NCBI RefSeq assembly: GCF_025147765.1
Contig: NZ_CP102265.1
Coordinates: 3,137,001-3,201,000, forward strand
DNA: 64,000 nt
Reading direction: 5' to 3'
DNA from: Blautia obeum ATCC 29174
GTDB taxonomy: Bacteria; Bacillota; Clostridia; Lachnospirales; Lachnospiraceae
The notes under the pieces are model-generated. The model ran no database searches. It saw only the letters and a list, made by a program, of their open reading frames with translations, and was not told the DNA's origin. The position numbers were made by a program, and so were the translations under genes. Positions 1 to 9,700 of this stretch are shown here, piece after piece. The stretch's first letter is position 1; each line of letters starts with the position of its first letter.

Positions 1-1083
1 TTCTTTTGCTTCGATTGCCTGATGAAGTCCGTCAGAATAACGACGTCCCGGCATGATACGTCCGGTAAATTCATCAACGATCAGAATCTCGTCATCTTTT
101 ACAACATAATCCTGGTCTTTGTGCATCAGATTATGTGCACGAAGTGCCAGTGTGATGTTATGCTGGATTTCCAGGTTCTCCGGATCTGCCAGGTTTTCAA
201 TATTGAAGAATTTCTCAACCTTCTTCACACCCTGTTCAGTAAGATTGACGATCTTATCTTTTTCATTTACTACGAAGTCACCGGTCTCAACAACCTCTTC
301 ACCCATGATGGCTGCCATCTTTGTCATCTCATGGCTGGCTTCACCACGTTCCAGCTGCTGTGCAAGGATATCGCATACTTCATAAAGCTTGGTGGACTTA
401 CCGCTCTGTCCGGAAATGATAAGAGGTGTACGTGCCTCGTCAATCAGGACGGAGTCGATCTCATCGATGATACAGTAGTGCAGATCTCTTTGTACCAGCT
501 GTTCTTTATAGATGACCATATTGTCACGAAGATAATCAAATCCCAGTTCGTTGTTTGTTACATATGTGATATCGCATCCGTATGCTGCACGGCGCTCTTC
601 TGGTTTCATATCATTCAGGACAACACCTACTGTCAGTCCAAGGAACTCATGAACCTTACCCATCCACTCAGCATCTCGTTTTGCCAGGTAGTCGTTGACT
701 GTTACGATATGAACGCCTTTACCCTCCAGTGCATTCAGATATGCCGGAAGTGTAGAAACAAGGGTTTTACCTTCACCGGTCTTCATCTCTGCGATACGGC
801 CCTGATGAAGAATGATACCACCGATGATCTGTACACGGTAATGTTCCATACCAAGAACTCGTTTGGCACCTTCACGTACAACCGCAAAAGCCTCCGGAAG
901 AAGGTCATCCAGTGTCTCACCTTCACTCAGACGCTTCTTGAATTCTCTGGTCTTGTCTCTTAACTGTTCATCTGTTAATTTCTGCATTTCCGGGCGGAGT
1001 GATTCTGTTTTCTCCACAAGCGGCATGATACGTTTTACTTCATGCTCACTTCTTGTCCCGAATACTTTTTGGAATAAATTCAT
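1..1083 (-). CDS. secA: Preprotein translocase ATPase SecA, N-terminal part (gene runs off the left edge)
   Basis: SecA is the ATP-driven motor that pushes unfolded preproteins through the SecYEG channel at the cytoplasmic membrane. The visible 361 codons begin MNLFQKVFG and hold the first DEAD-motor half. Walker A is MKTGEGKT at about residues 100-107, VTVNDYLAKRD follows, and the Walker B/DEVD motif is IIDEVDSILIDEARTPL near residue 205. The preprotein-crosslinking region has begun when the sequence ends. An AGGAG-like ribosome site stands just upstream of the ATG. The gene is intact as far as it is seen. The C-terminal half lies outside the window, so full length and the zinc-binding tail cannot be judged. 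Confidence 0.97.
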   Translation of the reverse strand, partial: MNLFQKVFGTRSEHEVKRIMPLVEKTESLRPEMQKLTDEQLRDKTREFKKRLSEGETLDDLLPEAFAVVREGAKRVLGMEHYRVQIIGGIILHQGRIAEMKTGEGKTLVSTLPAYLNALEGKGVHIVTVNDYLAKRDAEWMGKVHEFLGLTVGVVLNDMKPEERRAAYGCDITYVTNNELGFDYLRDNMVIYKEQLVQRDLHYCIIDEIDSVLIDEARTPLIISGQSGKSTKLYEVCDILAQQLERGEASHEMTKMAAIMGEEVVETGDFVVNEKDKIVNLTEQGVKKVEKFFNIENLADPENLEIQHNITLALRAHNLMHKDQDYVVKDDEILIVDEFTGRIMPGRRYSDGLHQAIEAKE

Positions 1084-1260
1084 AGCCTGCTCCTGTTTCT
1101 GTATTTATTGATCGCTTATATACGAAATTATCGTATTTGTCCTATTTAAGAAATCCTTACTATTTTACCACTTTCCACCGGGGAAAACAATGAATATTTC
1201 TTAAATAAAGTATGTCCATGACGAATCCCCGTGCATTTGTTTGTTATTTCTAACTTATGC

Positions 1261-1289
1261 TTGTCAATCAATCTTCGATATGCTATGAT
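1261..1289 (+). promoter_or_regulatory. Sigma-70-type promoter for the EetA/EetB-like pair
   Basis: TTGTCA at 1261-1266 and TATGAT at 1284-1289 are separated by exactly 17 bases. They lie about 90 bases before the predicted start of the NusG-II gene. The sequence between secA (minus) and this gene holds no other feature that I can support. Confidence 0.5.
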
Positions 1290-1377
1290 AGTCTGCGTAT
1301 CTGTAAGTTCAAAAGAAACCATAAACTCAACCTTCTACGCATCTTATGAACATACTTTTTTGACTGAGGTATTGAAA

Positions 1378-1746
1378 TTGAAGAAAAAAGAACTGACTTT
1401 TATTATTGGCATCGTGGTGTTTGCCCTGCTCCTCTGGGGTGGCATGTATCTCACCCGCCGCGGGAATTACGGAAGTATCCGAATTACCGTAAACGGCGAG
1501 GAATACGGCACCTATTCCCTTGGGAAAGATCAGGTGATCAAAATAAACGGCACCAATGTATGCGAAATAAAAAACGGCGAGGTCAAAATGACCGAAGCCG
1601 ACTGCCCGGACCACCTCTGTATGAAACAGAAAGCAGTTGACAGTACCGGTGGAACGATTGTCTGTCTGCCGAATAAAGTTGTGATTGAAGGCGAAAAAGG
1701 AGAATCCCTCAATGAAGATTCCCCTGAATTCGATACTGCTGTCTGA
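1378..1746 (+). CDS. NusG domain II-containing membrane-anchored protein (EetA-like)
   Basis: This 122-residue protein has one N-terminal membrane segment (about residues 6-22, FIIGIVVFALLLWGGMYL). A small extracytoplasmic NusG_II fold follows, with the signature ADCPDHLCMKQ and a second Cys in IVCLPNKVVI. I start it at TTG 1378 because GAGGT at 1366-1370 is well spaced for that codon, whereas an upstream in-frame ATG at 1231 has no ribosome site and adds unrelated residues. Proteins of this type (Listeria EetA) are encoded beside a Gx transporter in flavin-based extracellular electron transfer loci, exactly as here. The function is unproven. A role in assembling or supporting the membrane electron-transfer complex is inferred from context. 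Confidence 0.8.
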   Translation: MKKKELTFIIGIVVFALLLWGGMYLTRRGNYGSIRITVNGEEYGTYSLGKDQVIKINGTNVCEIKNGEVKMTEADCPDHLCMKQKAVDSTGGTIVCLPNKVVIEGEKGESLNEDSPEFDTAV

Positions 1747-1792
1747 AACTTTATCATCATTCCGGGAGAATTCTCCCTGAAAGGAACCTGCC

Positions 1793-2278
1793 ATGAATCA
1801 GAAAAAACTTGCCAATCTCGGGCTTTTTGCCGCAGTAGCAATCATCTTTGGCTATGTGGAATCACTGATTCCCTTTTTTGCCGGAATTCCGGGAATGAAA
1901 CTCGGGCTGGCCAATCTTGCAGTCCTGTTTATCCTTGAAAAATATACCTGGAAAGAAGCCGCCCTTGTTTCTGTCATCCGTATCTTTATCATCGGATTCA
2001 TGTTCGGAAATCTTTTCAGTATTCTGTACAGTCTGGCCGGTGCAGCTTTAAGCCTCACCGTCATGACGGTTATGAAAAAAAAATCCGACTTCAGCATCCT
2101 CGGTATCAGTGTTGCCGGCGGTGTCTCCCATAATATTGGTCAGCTTTTGATTGCCTGTCTGATCACCATGACGTCCGGTCTGATCTACTATGCACCGGCA
2201 CTGCTGATCTCCGGTGTCATTACCGGATTACTGATTGGAACACTGACTAATGAAGTTTTGAAACGTATTCATTTTTAA
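1793..2278 (+). CDS. Gx transporter family membrane protein (EetB-like; heptaprenyl diphosphate synthase component I family)
   Basis: This is a 161-residue polytopic membrane protein with about five hydrophobic segments and the Gly-rich loop FFAGIPGMKLGLANLAVLFI typical of the Hpre_diP_synt_I/Gx family. It starts 46 bases after the NusG-II gene and is clearly co-transcribed with it. The family name comes from an old assignment to heptaprenyl diphosphate synthesis. The fold is ECF S-component-like, so transport of a small molecule (flavin or quinone precursor) is plausible. In Listeria the equivalent EetB works with EetA in flavin-dependent electron export. No prenyl-transferase motifs are present, so I do not call it an enzyme. 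Confidence 0.8.
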   Translation: MNQKKLANLGLFAAVAIIFGYVESLIPFFAGIPGMKLGLANLAVLFILEKYTWKEAALVSVIRIFIIGFMFGNLFSILYSLAGAALSLTVMTVMKKKSDFSILGISVAGGVSHNIGQLLIACLITMTSGLIYYAPALLISGVITGLLIGTLTNEVLKRIHF

Positions 2279-2305
2279 TTTTATATAAATCATTTACTGT
2301 AACGT

Positions 2306-2347
2306 AAAAACAACGAAATCGTCCGAAGACAATTTCGTTGTTTTTTT
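2306..2347. terminator. Bidirectional intrinsic terminator
   Basis: A 14-base stem (AAAAACAACGAAAT at 2306-2319 paired with its complement from 2332) is followed by seven T on the plus strand and preceded by A-tracts that serve the minus strand. It separates the convergent Gx transporter gene and the apbE operon. Confidence 0.85.
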
Positions 2348-3386
2348 ATTCTGCCTCTTTCACTGTATAGGTATTCTTCATCAATTCAAAACGGTCTTTC
2401 ATCCCGGACGTCAGATACACGTTCTTATCCTCATCTACAAAGACTGCCTCCGCATTATATTTCTCAAGCAATTCTAATGCATCATCCATTCCAAGTACAA
2501 AACATGCTGTAGAAAGTCCATCTGCCAGAAGTCCGCTGTCACAGACAACCGTCACAGAGTCCAGACCATTCCACACCGGATATCCTGTCTTCGGATCAAG
2601 GATATGATGATATCTCTTACCATCTTCCATAAAATATTTTTCATAGTCACCGGAAGTCGAAAGGAATTCTCCACCTTCCAGTGTGATCGCACCAAGGTAA
2701 TCGCCTTCGACATCACGCGGATCAGTCACAGCAACTTTCCAGTCAGAACCATCCGGTTTCTCGCCGTAAGCCATAACACTGCTACCGCCAAGGTTCAGGA
2801 TCATTCCTGACACATCTTCCTGTGTCTTCAGAAAATCAGAAACTACATCACAGCCAATTCCTTTTCCGGTTGCTCCCAGATCCAGAGTAGCTCCTTTTTC
2901 CAGCGTTACCTTATCGCCATCCAGAGATACTTTCTGGTATCCCACATCTTTCAGAAGTTCATCCAGCTCTGACTGCTCCGGGACATGAGGATTTTCTCCT
3001 GTAATATCCCAGAGACGAATGATCTTTCCAATCGTTGGATCAAAAGCTCCATTCGAATCCTTCGCAAGCTGAAATATTTTTTCCAAATAGCCGGCAAGCT
3101 CATCTGAAACTTCCGTTGTTTCTCCCGATGCTGCATTCAGTTTCGCGATCTGAGAATCCTCATCCGTCCAGGAAAGATACTCTGTCTCAATATCCCGTAT
3201 CTTCTGACCAATTGCAGTATTCAGGTCATCTCCTGTTGTATACAATGTTTCAGACACAACTGTATCCATTGCAAAATCCGTATTTGTATATTTCTGTACC
3301 TCTATATCCGCCAGTACCGGAACTGCTGTCAATGCCGTGCAGAAAACTCCGCACAGCATGACAGCTGACTTCTTTTTTATCTTCAT
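2346..3386 (-). CDS. apbE: FAD:protein FMN transferase, secreted ApbE/FmnB type
   Basis: ApbE uses FAD to attach FMN covalently, through a phosphoester, to a Thr/Ser in FMN_bind domains of exported redox proteins. The 346-residue product has a signal peptide (about residues 8-26, ending VLA|D), so it acts outside the membrane, where its three likely substrates reside. Family motifs are visible: DLGATGKGIGCD (around 165-180), NLGGSSVMAYG, the metal/active-site loop HHILDPKTGYPVW, and DGLSTACFVLG. The ATG overlaps the stop of the polyferredoxin gene by four bases (ATGA), so translation is probably coupled. It is the last gene of the operon. Its targets are most likely the two FMN_bind proteins encoded just upstream. 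Confidence 0.93.
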   Translation of the reverse strand: MKIKKKSAVMLCGVFCTALTAVPVLADIEVQKYTNTDFAMDTVVSETLYTTGDDLNTAIGQKIRDIETEYLSWTDEDSQIAKLNAASGETTEVSDELAGYLEKIFQLAKDSNGAFDPTIGKIIRLWDITGENPHVPEQSELDELLKDVGYQKVSLDGDKVTLEKGATLDLGATGKGIGCDVVSDFLKTQEDVSGMILNLGGSSVMAYGEKPDGSDWKVAVTDPRDVEGDYLGAITLEGGEFLSTSGDYEKYFMEDGKRYHHILDPKTGYPVWNGLDSVTVVCDSGLLADGLSTACFVLGMDDALELLEKYNAEAVFVDEDKNVYLTSGMKDRFELMKNTYTVKEAE

Positions 3387-4171
3387 TCTTTCACCATTTC
3401 CCGCTCTTTTACCGGGCCAATCTGAATATTTTTACGTGGGCAGGTCACCTGGCAGGCATGACAGCAGATACATTCCCCTGAAAGCGGTGTATCTCCGTCA
3501 ATCTCCAGATGTGCAGGGCATCTCTTCCTGCACAGTCCGCATTTTGAAGGGCATTTCTCCCTGTTTCTGTTAAACAGTGCAGACGGAAGGATCGGCATCA
3601 TTGCAAAAACTGCTCCCATTGGACAAAGGAACTGACAGAAAAATCTTTCCTGTGTACACATTCCGATCAGGATCAGCACCAGCAGGATAATTCCAATCTT
3701 ATAAGAAGCATTTGGAAGTTTTCTTGCTGTCAGCATGGAAAAGACATCCCACGGGCTCATCCCCTGAAGGGATGCATACCATCCGGTCAGGATGGAAAGC
3801 AGAAGAAATGCCAGAAGCACATATTTCACCTTCTGAAGAATTCTGACTGCTTTTTCCGGATAACCATGTCTTCCCTTTTTATGAAATACTTTCTGTCTGA
3901 TAAAAACAGTCAGTTCATACATGGCATCTCCCAATGAACCGAATGCACATGCATATCCGCAGAAATGTCTGCCAAACAAAATCGTAACCAGAAGAAGTAA
4001 TCCTGTCACATCAAGAAATGAGTTCCAGGCAATCTGCTGGTGTGCTGCAATTGCCTGAAAAATAGATTTCACGCCCGCAAATGCCGTTGAAAAAAGCGCC
4101 GGATAAAAGATAAAAAATACAAGCTGTATGGCAGCCCGGATCAGACGGACCTTTCTCTGCCTCTTTTTCAT
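3383..4171 (-). CDS. NapH-like polyferredoxin membrane protein (4Fe-4S)
   Basis: This 262-residue protein has four predicted membrane segments. Two membrane-associated Cys motifs follow (CGYACAFGSLGD near residue 72 and CQFLCPMGAVF near 180), then a C-terminal pair of [4Fe-4S] sites, CPSKCGLCRKRCP and CICCHACQVTCP. The arrangement is that of NapH/YccM/RnfB-like quinol- or ferredoxin-linked electron conduits. The gene overlaps its neighbours at both ends (TGATG with the FMN_bind gene, ATGA with apbE). I infer that it passes electrons from the cytoplasm or the quinone pool across the membrane to the flavinylated proteins. The direction of flow and the donor are not shown by the sequence. Confidence 0.87.
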   Translation of the reverse strand: MKKRQRKVRLIRAAIQLVFFIFYPALFSTAFAGVKSIFQAIAAHQQIAWNSFLDVTGLLLLVTILFGRHFCGYACAFGSLGDAMYELTVFIRQKVFHKKGRHGYPEKAVRILQKVKYVLLAFLLLSILTGWYASLQGMSPWDVFSMLTARKLPNASYKIGIILLVLILIGMCTQERFFCQFLCPMGAVFAMMPILPSALFNRNREKCPSKCGLCRKRCPAHLEIDGDTPLSGECICCHACQVTCPRKNIQIGPVKEREMVKE

Positions 4172-4755
4172 CAGTTCTCCGCCTTTCCAAGAGCATCTAC
4201 AACTGCATTGATAATACCTGTAGAGCTGAATGTCGCACCTGATACCGTATCCACATCCGTACTCTGCGCAGAAATGATGGAACTAATCACGCCCTCTCCC
4301 TGCGAAAGATAAGCGGAATCCTCACCCGGTGCACTTGTCACCTGAATATCTGTGATCTCATCATTTGCAAGTGTGACCTGTACGGTGATCGCACCTCCAA
4401 ATCCCTGTGCAGAACCGGTATACGTACCATCTTTGTATACATTTTCCGAATCATCAGACTCTTCTGTATCTGCAGCGTCAGCTCCCTCCGCATCCTCTTT
4501 TGCAGCATCATCTTTGTCTTTTGCATCCCTCTGTGCCTGTGCGATCGCTGCTTCCTGATTCTTAGCAGCCTCTTCCAGAGCAGAGAGTATCTCCGTATTC
4601 TGTTCTTCCAGCTTCTCCACACGCTTTGTGAGTGCCGTAATCTCCTGTGATTCCTGTGCCTGCGTATCTTTTTTCTGCATAGAATTATATCCTACTACAG
4701 CGGCAAGAATCAACAGAAGACACAAAATTCTCATAATAAAATTCTGGTATTTCAT
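4171..4755 (-). CDS. Membrane-anchored FMN-binding domain protein
   Basis: The 194-residue protein has an N-terminal hydrophobic anchor (about 7-25). A coiled-coil stretch follows (about 30-70, with the heptad-like ALTKRVEKLEEQNTEILSAL), then an acidic linker and one C-terminal FMN_bind domain (about 105-194). The flavinylation motif VSGATFSSTGI sits near residue 175, and its Thr would receive FMN from ApbE. There is no lipobox Cys. It lies 62 bases after the four-domain flavoprotein gene and overlaps the polyferredoxin gene by one base. It therefore probably links the membrane Fe-S protein to the larger secreted flavoprotein. That order is my inference. Confidence 0.88.
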   Translation of the reverse strand: MKYQNFIMRILCLLLILAAVVGYNSMQKKDTQAQESQEITALTKRVEKLEEQNTEILSALEEAAKNQEAAIAQAQRDAKDKDDAAKEDAEGADAADTEESDDSENVYKDGTYTGSAQGFGGAITVQVTLANDEITDIQVTSAPGEDSAYLSQGEGVISSIISAQSTDVDTVSGATFSSTGIINAVVDALGKAEN

Positions 4756-4817
4756 CTAAAGTTTTCCTTTCAGACTCCTTATATTTTCAAGTTTTCTTTT
4801 TCACTATCGAACATTTA

Positions 4818-6641
4818 TTATTTTGCCTGGCTGATAGCACTCTGAAATGCCTGAATCAGTCCATTTGAAGAATATGTAGCATCTGTCACTGTATCTATTC
4901 CATCGGCAGACTGTTTTCCCATGATCTGATTATAAATGCCATTCCATGCATTTGAAAATTCCGGTTCATCATCTTCCCCATCATATCCGGCTGACACAAT
5001 ATTTCCCCCTGATACATTAATCGTAACAGTTACCTGACCATTGAATCCTTCTCCTGTTCCCGTATAACTTCCATCTTTATACCCAGCTCCGGGTGCTGTT
5101 GTTGGCTCTGGTGTTGCTGTTGGTTCCGGTGTTGCTGTTGGTTCCGGTGTTGCCGTTGGTTCCGGTGCTGCCGTTGGTTCCGGTGCTGCCGTTGGTTCCG
5201 GTGCTGCCGTTGGTTCCGGTGCTGCCGTTGGTTCCGGTGTTGCTGTTGGATTCGGAGTTGGTGTCGCTGTTATATCTGAAGTTTTTAAAGCCTGCTCTAA
5301 AGCTGATTTTGCTCCATACAGAATTCCCTCAGAAGAATATGTTGCTCCTGATACAGTATCAATGCCATCTGTGCTTTGTTTTGCAATAATTGCCGGCTGT
5401 ATTACATTCCATGCATTTCTGAAATATCTTGGTGTTTCTCCTTCATTGGTCTGAGATACTTCCGTAATTATTCCATCTTTAATTGTTACACTGATATTTA
5501 TCTTTCCACCATATCCAATTCCAGTACCCGTATACGTTCCGTCATTATATAAAACCTTCGGAGTGTCCGGTATAACCGGTGCTGGAGCGGTTGTCGGTAC
5601 CGGAGTTGGACTTACCGTCACTTCTGGTGCCGGTGTCACATTTACCGAAGCCTGTTCCAGGGCTTTCTGTACCGCCTTGAGAATACCATTTGAAGAAAAC
5701 GTTGCTCCGATTACGGTGTCCACACCATACACTGCCTGCTTCTCAAGAATCTTCGGCTGAATACTATTCCATGCCTTATTAAAATATTCTTTTGTATCAG
5801 TGTTCGTATTTGTGATTGCGGTTATCTTTCCGTCTTTAATCGTAACAGTAACTTTTATCGGACCGTCAAATCCTTCTGCTTCTGCAGTATACATTCCATC
5901 TTTATAAGTTACCTCTCCGGACGGTTTTGTGATTTCAACCGGTATCGTTGTTTTATTTGAAGTATTGGTATTCTTCTTTGTCGTCTTTTTCGTTGTCTTT
6001 GCAGCTTTTCCTTTTCCGGCCTTTGACAGTGCATTCTGAACTGCCTGGATGATTCCATTTGAGGAATAGGTTGCGCCGCTTACTGCATCGACATTTGGAG
6101 TCTGACCGGAAATCATCTTGCTGATCACGCCTTTGGCTGATGCAAAATAAGAGCCTGTTTCACCAGCAGCACTCAGTATTTCTATAGAAGCAATCTTTCC
6201 TCCGGAAATCGTTACCTGAACAGTGATCGTTCCACCAAATCCAGTTCCACTTCCCTGATAAATCCCATCTTTATATCCGCCCTTTGGAACAGAAGTTGTA
6301 GGTGTCGTGGTCGTTCCCTGCCCCTGCCCAGAAGCTGCTGCTGACTTTTCCGGAAGTGCTTTTGTTTTTCCTGTCGTAATTCCCGCTTTTTTTATTTTGG
6401 ATTTACTTTTCTTTGTTTTCAGAATGCTGCTGTCTGCCTCATCCGTATCCTTCATTCCTCCGTCATTAAAATATGCAGTTGTCAGCAGACTCGTAAGTTC
6501 ATCTGATTTTATCAGTTCATTCTCAGCTGCCTGAACTGTTTTTGTACTTTTCACTTCACTGTCCTGCTGAAATCCAGCTGCTGCGATCGCAATAATTACA
6601 GCAACTGCCGGAAGAAGTTTCATAAGATTCTTTTTGTACAT
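4818..6641 (-). CDS. Secreted multi-flavin protein with four FMN_bind domains
   Basis: This 607-residue exported protein has a signal or anchor segment (about 8-24, no lipobox) and a Lys/Ser-rich spacer. Four FMN_bind domains follow, at about 122-206, 250-335, 365-450 and 520-605. Their acceptor motifs are VSGATYSSNGI, VIGATFSSNGI, VSGATYSSEGI and VTDATYSSNGL. The fourth has T-D in place of the usual Gly, so its flavinylation is less certain. The linkers are Pro/Thr/Ala-rich, and the longest is an array of PTAAPE units before domain four. Tandem FMN_bind proteins such as Listeria PplA carry electrons through the cell wall, and this protein is built for the same task with more sites. It is the second gene of the operon, 80 bases after the surface-protein gene. 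Confidence 0.9.
   Translation of the reverse strand: MYKKNLMKLLPAVAVIIAIAAAGFQQDSEVKSTKTVQAAENELIKSDELTSLLTTAYFNDGGMKDTDEADSSILKTKKSKSKIKKAGITTGKTKALPEKSAAASGQGQGTTTTPTTSVPKGGYKDGIYQGSGTGFGGTITVQVTISGGKIASIEILSAAGETGSYFASAKGVISKMISGQTPNVDAVSGATYSSNGIIQAVQNALSKAGKGKAAKTTKKTTKKNTNTSNKTTIPVEITKPSGEVTYKDGMYTAEAEGFDGPIKVTVTIKDGKITAITNTNTDTKEYFNKAWNSIQPKILEKQAVYGVDTVIGATFSSNGILKAVQKALEQASVNVTPAPEVTVSPTPVPTTAPAPVIPDTPKVLYNDGTYTGTGIGYGGKINISVTIKDGIITEVSQTNEGETPRYFRNAWNVIQPAIIAKQSTDGIDTVSGATYSSEGILYGAKSALEQALKTSDITATPTPNPTATPEPTAAPEPTAAPEPTAAPEPTAAPEPTATPEPTATPEPTATPEPTTAPGAGYKDGSYTGTGEGFNGQVTVTINVSGGNIVSAGYDGEDDEPEFSNAWNGIYNQIMGKQSADGIDTVTDATYSSNGLIQAFQSAISQAK
5101..5244. repeat. 18-bp tandem repeat, eight copies, inside the flavoprotein linker
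   Basis: The plus-strand unit GTTGGTTCCGGTGCTGCC recurs eight times without gaps, with a few synonymous or Thr/Ala changes. It encodes a PTAAPE/PTATPE linker in the minus-strand gene. Each copy is in frame, so changes in copy number would lengthen or shorten the spacer without breaking the protein. Confidence 0.93.
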
Positions 6642-6656
6642 ATAATCTACCCCTTA

Positions 6657-6705
6657 ACATACAAAAGAAGGGGCAGTTATAAACGGCCCCCGTTCTTTTG
6701 TATGT
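6657..6705 (-). other. Intercistronic stem-loop between surface-protein and flavoprotein genes
   Basis: Arms ACATACAAAAGAA (6657-6669) and TTCTTTTGTATGT (6693-6705) pair perfectly, and GC-rich inner bases extend the stem with one bulge. No T-tract follows on the minus strand. It is therefore more likely to be a processing or mRNA-stability hairpin that sets the ratio of the two products than a full terminator. Confidence 0.6.
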
Positions 6706-6721
6706 GTATTTTATAAAGGAA

Positions 6722-9700
6722 TTATTTTACTGTTACTTTGAATGTCCTTGTAATTCCATTGCATTTAACAGTAATCTTTGCTGTTCCTTTCTTCTTAGCT
6801 GTTACAACACCTTTGCTGTTAACTGTTGCAACTTTCTTGTTGCTGGTCTTGTATGTAACTTTAGATACCGGTGCTGCTTTTACTCTAATCGTTGTTTTCT
6901 TACCTTTTTTCAGCTTTACAGAAGATTTTACAAGCTTGAAGGAAGGTTTCTTAACTTTAACAGTTAATTTCTTGGTGTATTTACCAACTTTTACAGTAAT
7001 AACAGCTTTTCCAGCTTTCTTACCTGTGATAACACCCTTACTGTTGATTGTTGCAACTTTCTTATTGCTGGATTTGAAAGTAACTTTTCCTGTTACCTTA
7101 GTTTTGGTAACTTTGATTGTAGCTTTCTTTCCGACATAAACCTGTGAGACTTTTGCAGTGATACCAGGCTTAACTACTGGCGTCGGAGTTGCTGTTGGCT
7201 TAGTTTCATTTTTACCTGGTGTTACTGTTGGTTTAACATCTGGTGTCACTACCGGCTCTACAGGTTTTTCTTTCTTCACAAGTCCATTGATTGCTGCTGT
7301 CAGATGCTCATTAACCTGCTCATCTACTGCAGCCTGGCTGAATGCAACTGTTGTCTTATCCTTAATTGCTGCCTCAATTTCTTTCAGCATTTCCTGTGTT
7401 TCAGTAGCTTCATCTTCTACTTTCTTCCAGGATTCCTCTGTATAATCATCCTTATTGAGAGCTTTTACTTTTTCAAGTGCTGCTTTCAGTGCTGTTGTAT
7501 CAATTGTGGACGGATCTGTTGGAGTCACAATATTGGTAGCTGTTGCATCAAACTCAAATGTATAGTCCTGATATCCCAGTGCATAAACGGTCAATTTCCA
7601 GTGACCTGTTCCATCTGTTCCTGCCGGAAGCTGGCATCTTACAGAATGTGTCAGACCAAGCTGAATTCCCATCATTTTATGCATCCAGTTATCAGCAGCA
7701 AATTTCGTACCATATGTTGCAAGTACTGTATTACCATTTCCATAGTAATCCCATTTAACTGCCTGCATTGCAGCACCAAGACCACCATAATTACCATTCA
7801 GATCCACACGAAGGAATTCTCCATAAGATCCACTTGCTGTTTTAACCTCTGGCTTAATTCCAGTTGCAACTTTGAGATCAGTTCCCTGAATACCGGATTC
7901 TGTTCCTGTTTTTCTTGCACTGAAAGAGAAGCTTCCATCTTCATTCTTAGTTACTGTTTTCAGTCCATTTGTGTTTACTGTTACATTTGCAGTCTCGCTG
8001 TATGCTTTCAGATTGTTTTCAGAGAAACCACCAACAAGTATTTCACCATTTTTTACTACCGGATATTTTGCTGCAAAATCTGCATAATCTTCAGCTTTTA
8101 CCTGTACAGGGACATATTTAATACCTGTTACTGCATAATGATCAAGGCTTTCTTTCGCTCCGCCATTTACCTGAATAGATGCCGGAGTACCAGTCTTTCT
8201 ATCTGCCGGAGTCCAGATTGCAACTGTTCCATCTGCAAGAACCGGTTCTGTACTGCTCTTCCAGTAAGATAACTGATATGCATTGCCTTCTGTTGTATAA
8301 ATTGTTGCCATGCACTGATAGCTTCCTCTGTGAAGGCCATGATTTGTTGTAGCTCTTGTTACTGCATCAAATGCGCCTGTATCAGATTCATTATGAGAGT
8401 CTTTTTCATCAGATCCGCTTACGTTTCCCGCTGCGGTCACACTCTCCTGACTCCAGTATTCACCCCAGGTGAGTCCTGCGTACACATAGCTGTAAAGGCT
8501 GTAAGAGAATTCGAGATTATCATATGAACTGGATGTTACTACAAATTTTGTACCTTCTGCCAATTCCAGTTTAGAGGTATCCAGTGTTCCGTCTTTCTTG
8601 ACAATCACTGTTGCACCTTTTCCTGAAGCTGCATAAGTCTTATCTCCCACTGTTACAGAAGTAATTGTTTTAATATATGCTTTTAACTGGTCTTCAGTAA
8701 TTCCGTCAGCTGCTGCGATTTTATGTTCTGTCGCATCATATACAGCCGGTACATTTGCCTCTTTTGCATAGAAGGAAGCCTGAATCGGAGCATATACATC
8801 ATTAGCATCACTGATCGTCAATGTATGGGAACCTGCCGCCAGTGCTCCTGTTGTAATCTTACCATCTGCATAAGCAACTTCTGTTTCGTCAACAGTATAT
8901 TCTGCTAAAAATCCTTCTGGAAGAGTTCCGTCCAGAGTAACCGCTGCTTCTGTATCAGTTGTATGGATATCTGTAACAGTCGCTGTCACACCAGTTTTGG
9001 CCAGAACCTTTACATCTGCAATATCTAATGTATAAATGCCATTACTTGCATAATATGTTACGCTGTCAATTGTCTTTCCCATCATAGACTCAAAATGTTC
9101 AGAGTTGAGATGGCATCCATGACTTTCTGTTGTATATCCTGTACTCCATGCCAACTCATATCCTTTCCAGATATTTTCCTGATGGCAGAGACCATAGGTT
9201 GTTCCGTCTGTTGTATTAATAACTGCACCATACACTGTGTCAGTATCTATATTGATAATGCTTTTGAATTCAGTCTTATCAAACTTCAGCTGGTAGTCAC
9301 CATAGTTGGATTTTGTTTTGAATTCAGCCTGCACCTGTTTTGTCTCCGGTGCTGCTGATTTACCTTTAATGGCACTGAATGTAAAACTTCCATCTTCACC
9401 GACTGTCAGTTCTTTGTAGTAGGATGGTTCCTCAGAAAGAACATAATAGGAATATGAGTCGCTTTCAAAAAGAGCATCTTTTCCTTTGTATTCTGTAGTA
9501 GTTTCTTTTCCCTTTATAGCTGTTGTGATACTCACTGAAGCGTTATCTTTAATCTGTTTTTTGTCCTTCAATACTGAAATATCAGATACTTTCACAGGAA
9601 AAGTCACACCAGTGATATCGCTTCCATCTGAATTTACGTGATAAGAGCCTTTTGCAAGACTGGATCTTGTCTTCTGTTTTGTTGCAGATGTGAATGTATC

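Noticed and set aside
1231..1377. Longer N-terminus for the EetA-like protein
   Set aside because: The upstream ATG has no ribosome site, the segment contains the predicted promoter, and the extra residues precede a normal signal-anchor start.
5101..5244. Tandem array as a CRISPR
   Set aside because: Units are contiguous with no spacers and are in frame within a coding region.
6657..6705. Stem-loop as a full terminator after the surface-protein gene
   Set aside because: No T-tract follows on the transcribed strand and the flavoprotein gene begins at once, so read-through is expected.
7304..8272. 322-codon plus-strand frame within the surface-protein gene
   Set aside because: It has extreme Cys and Ile content, no domain and no start signal, and is fully covered by the clear minus-strand gene.
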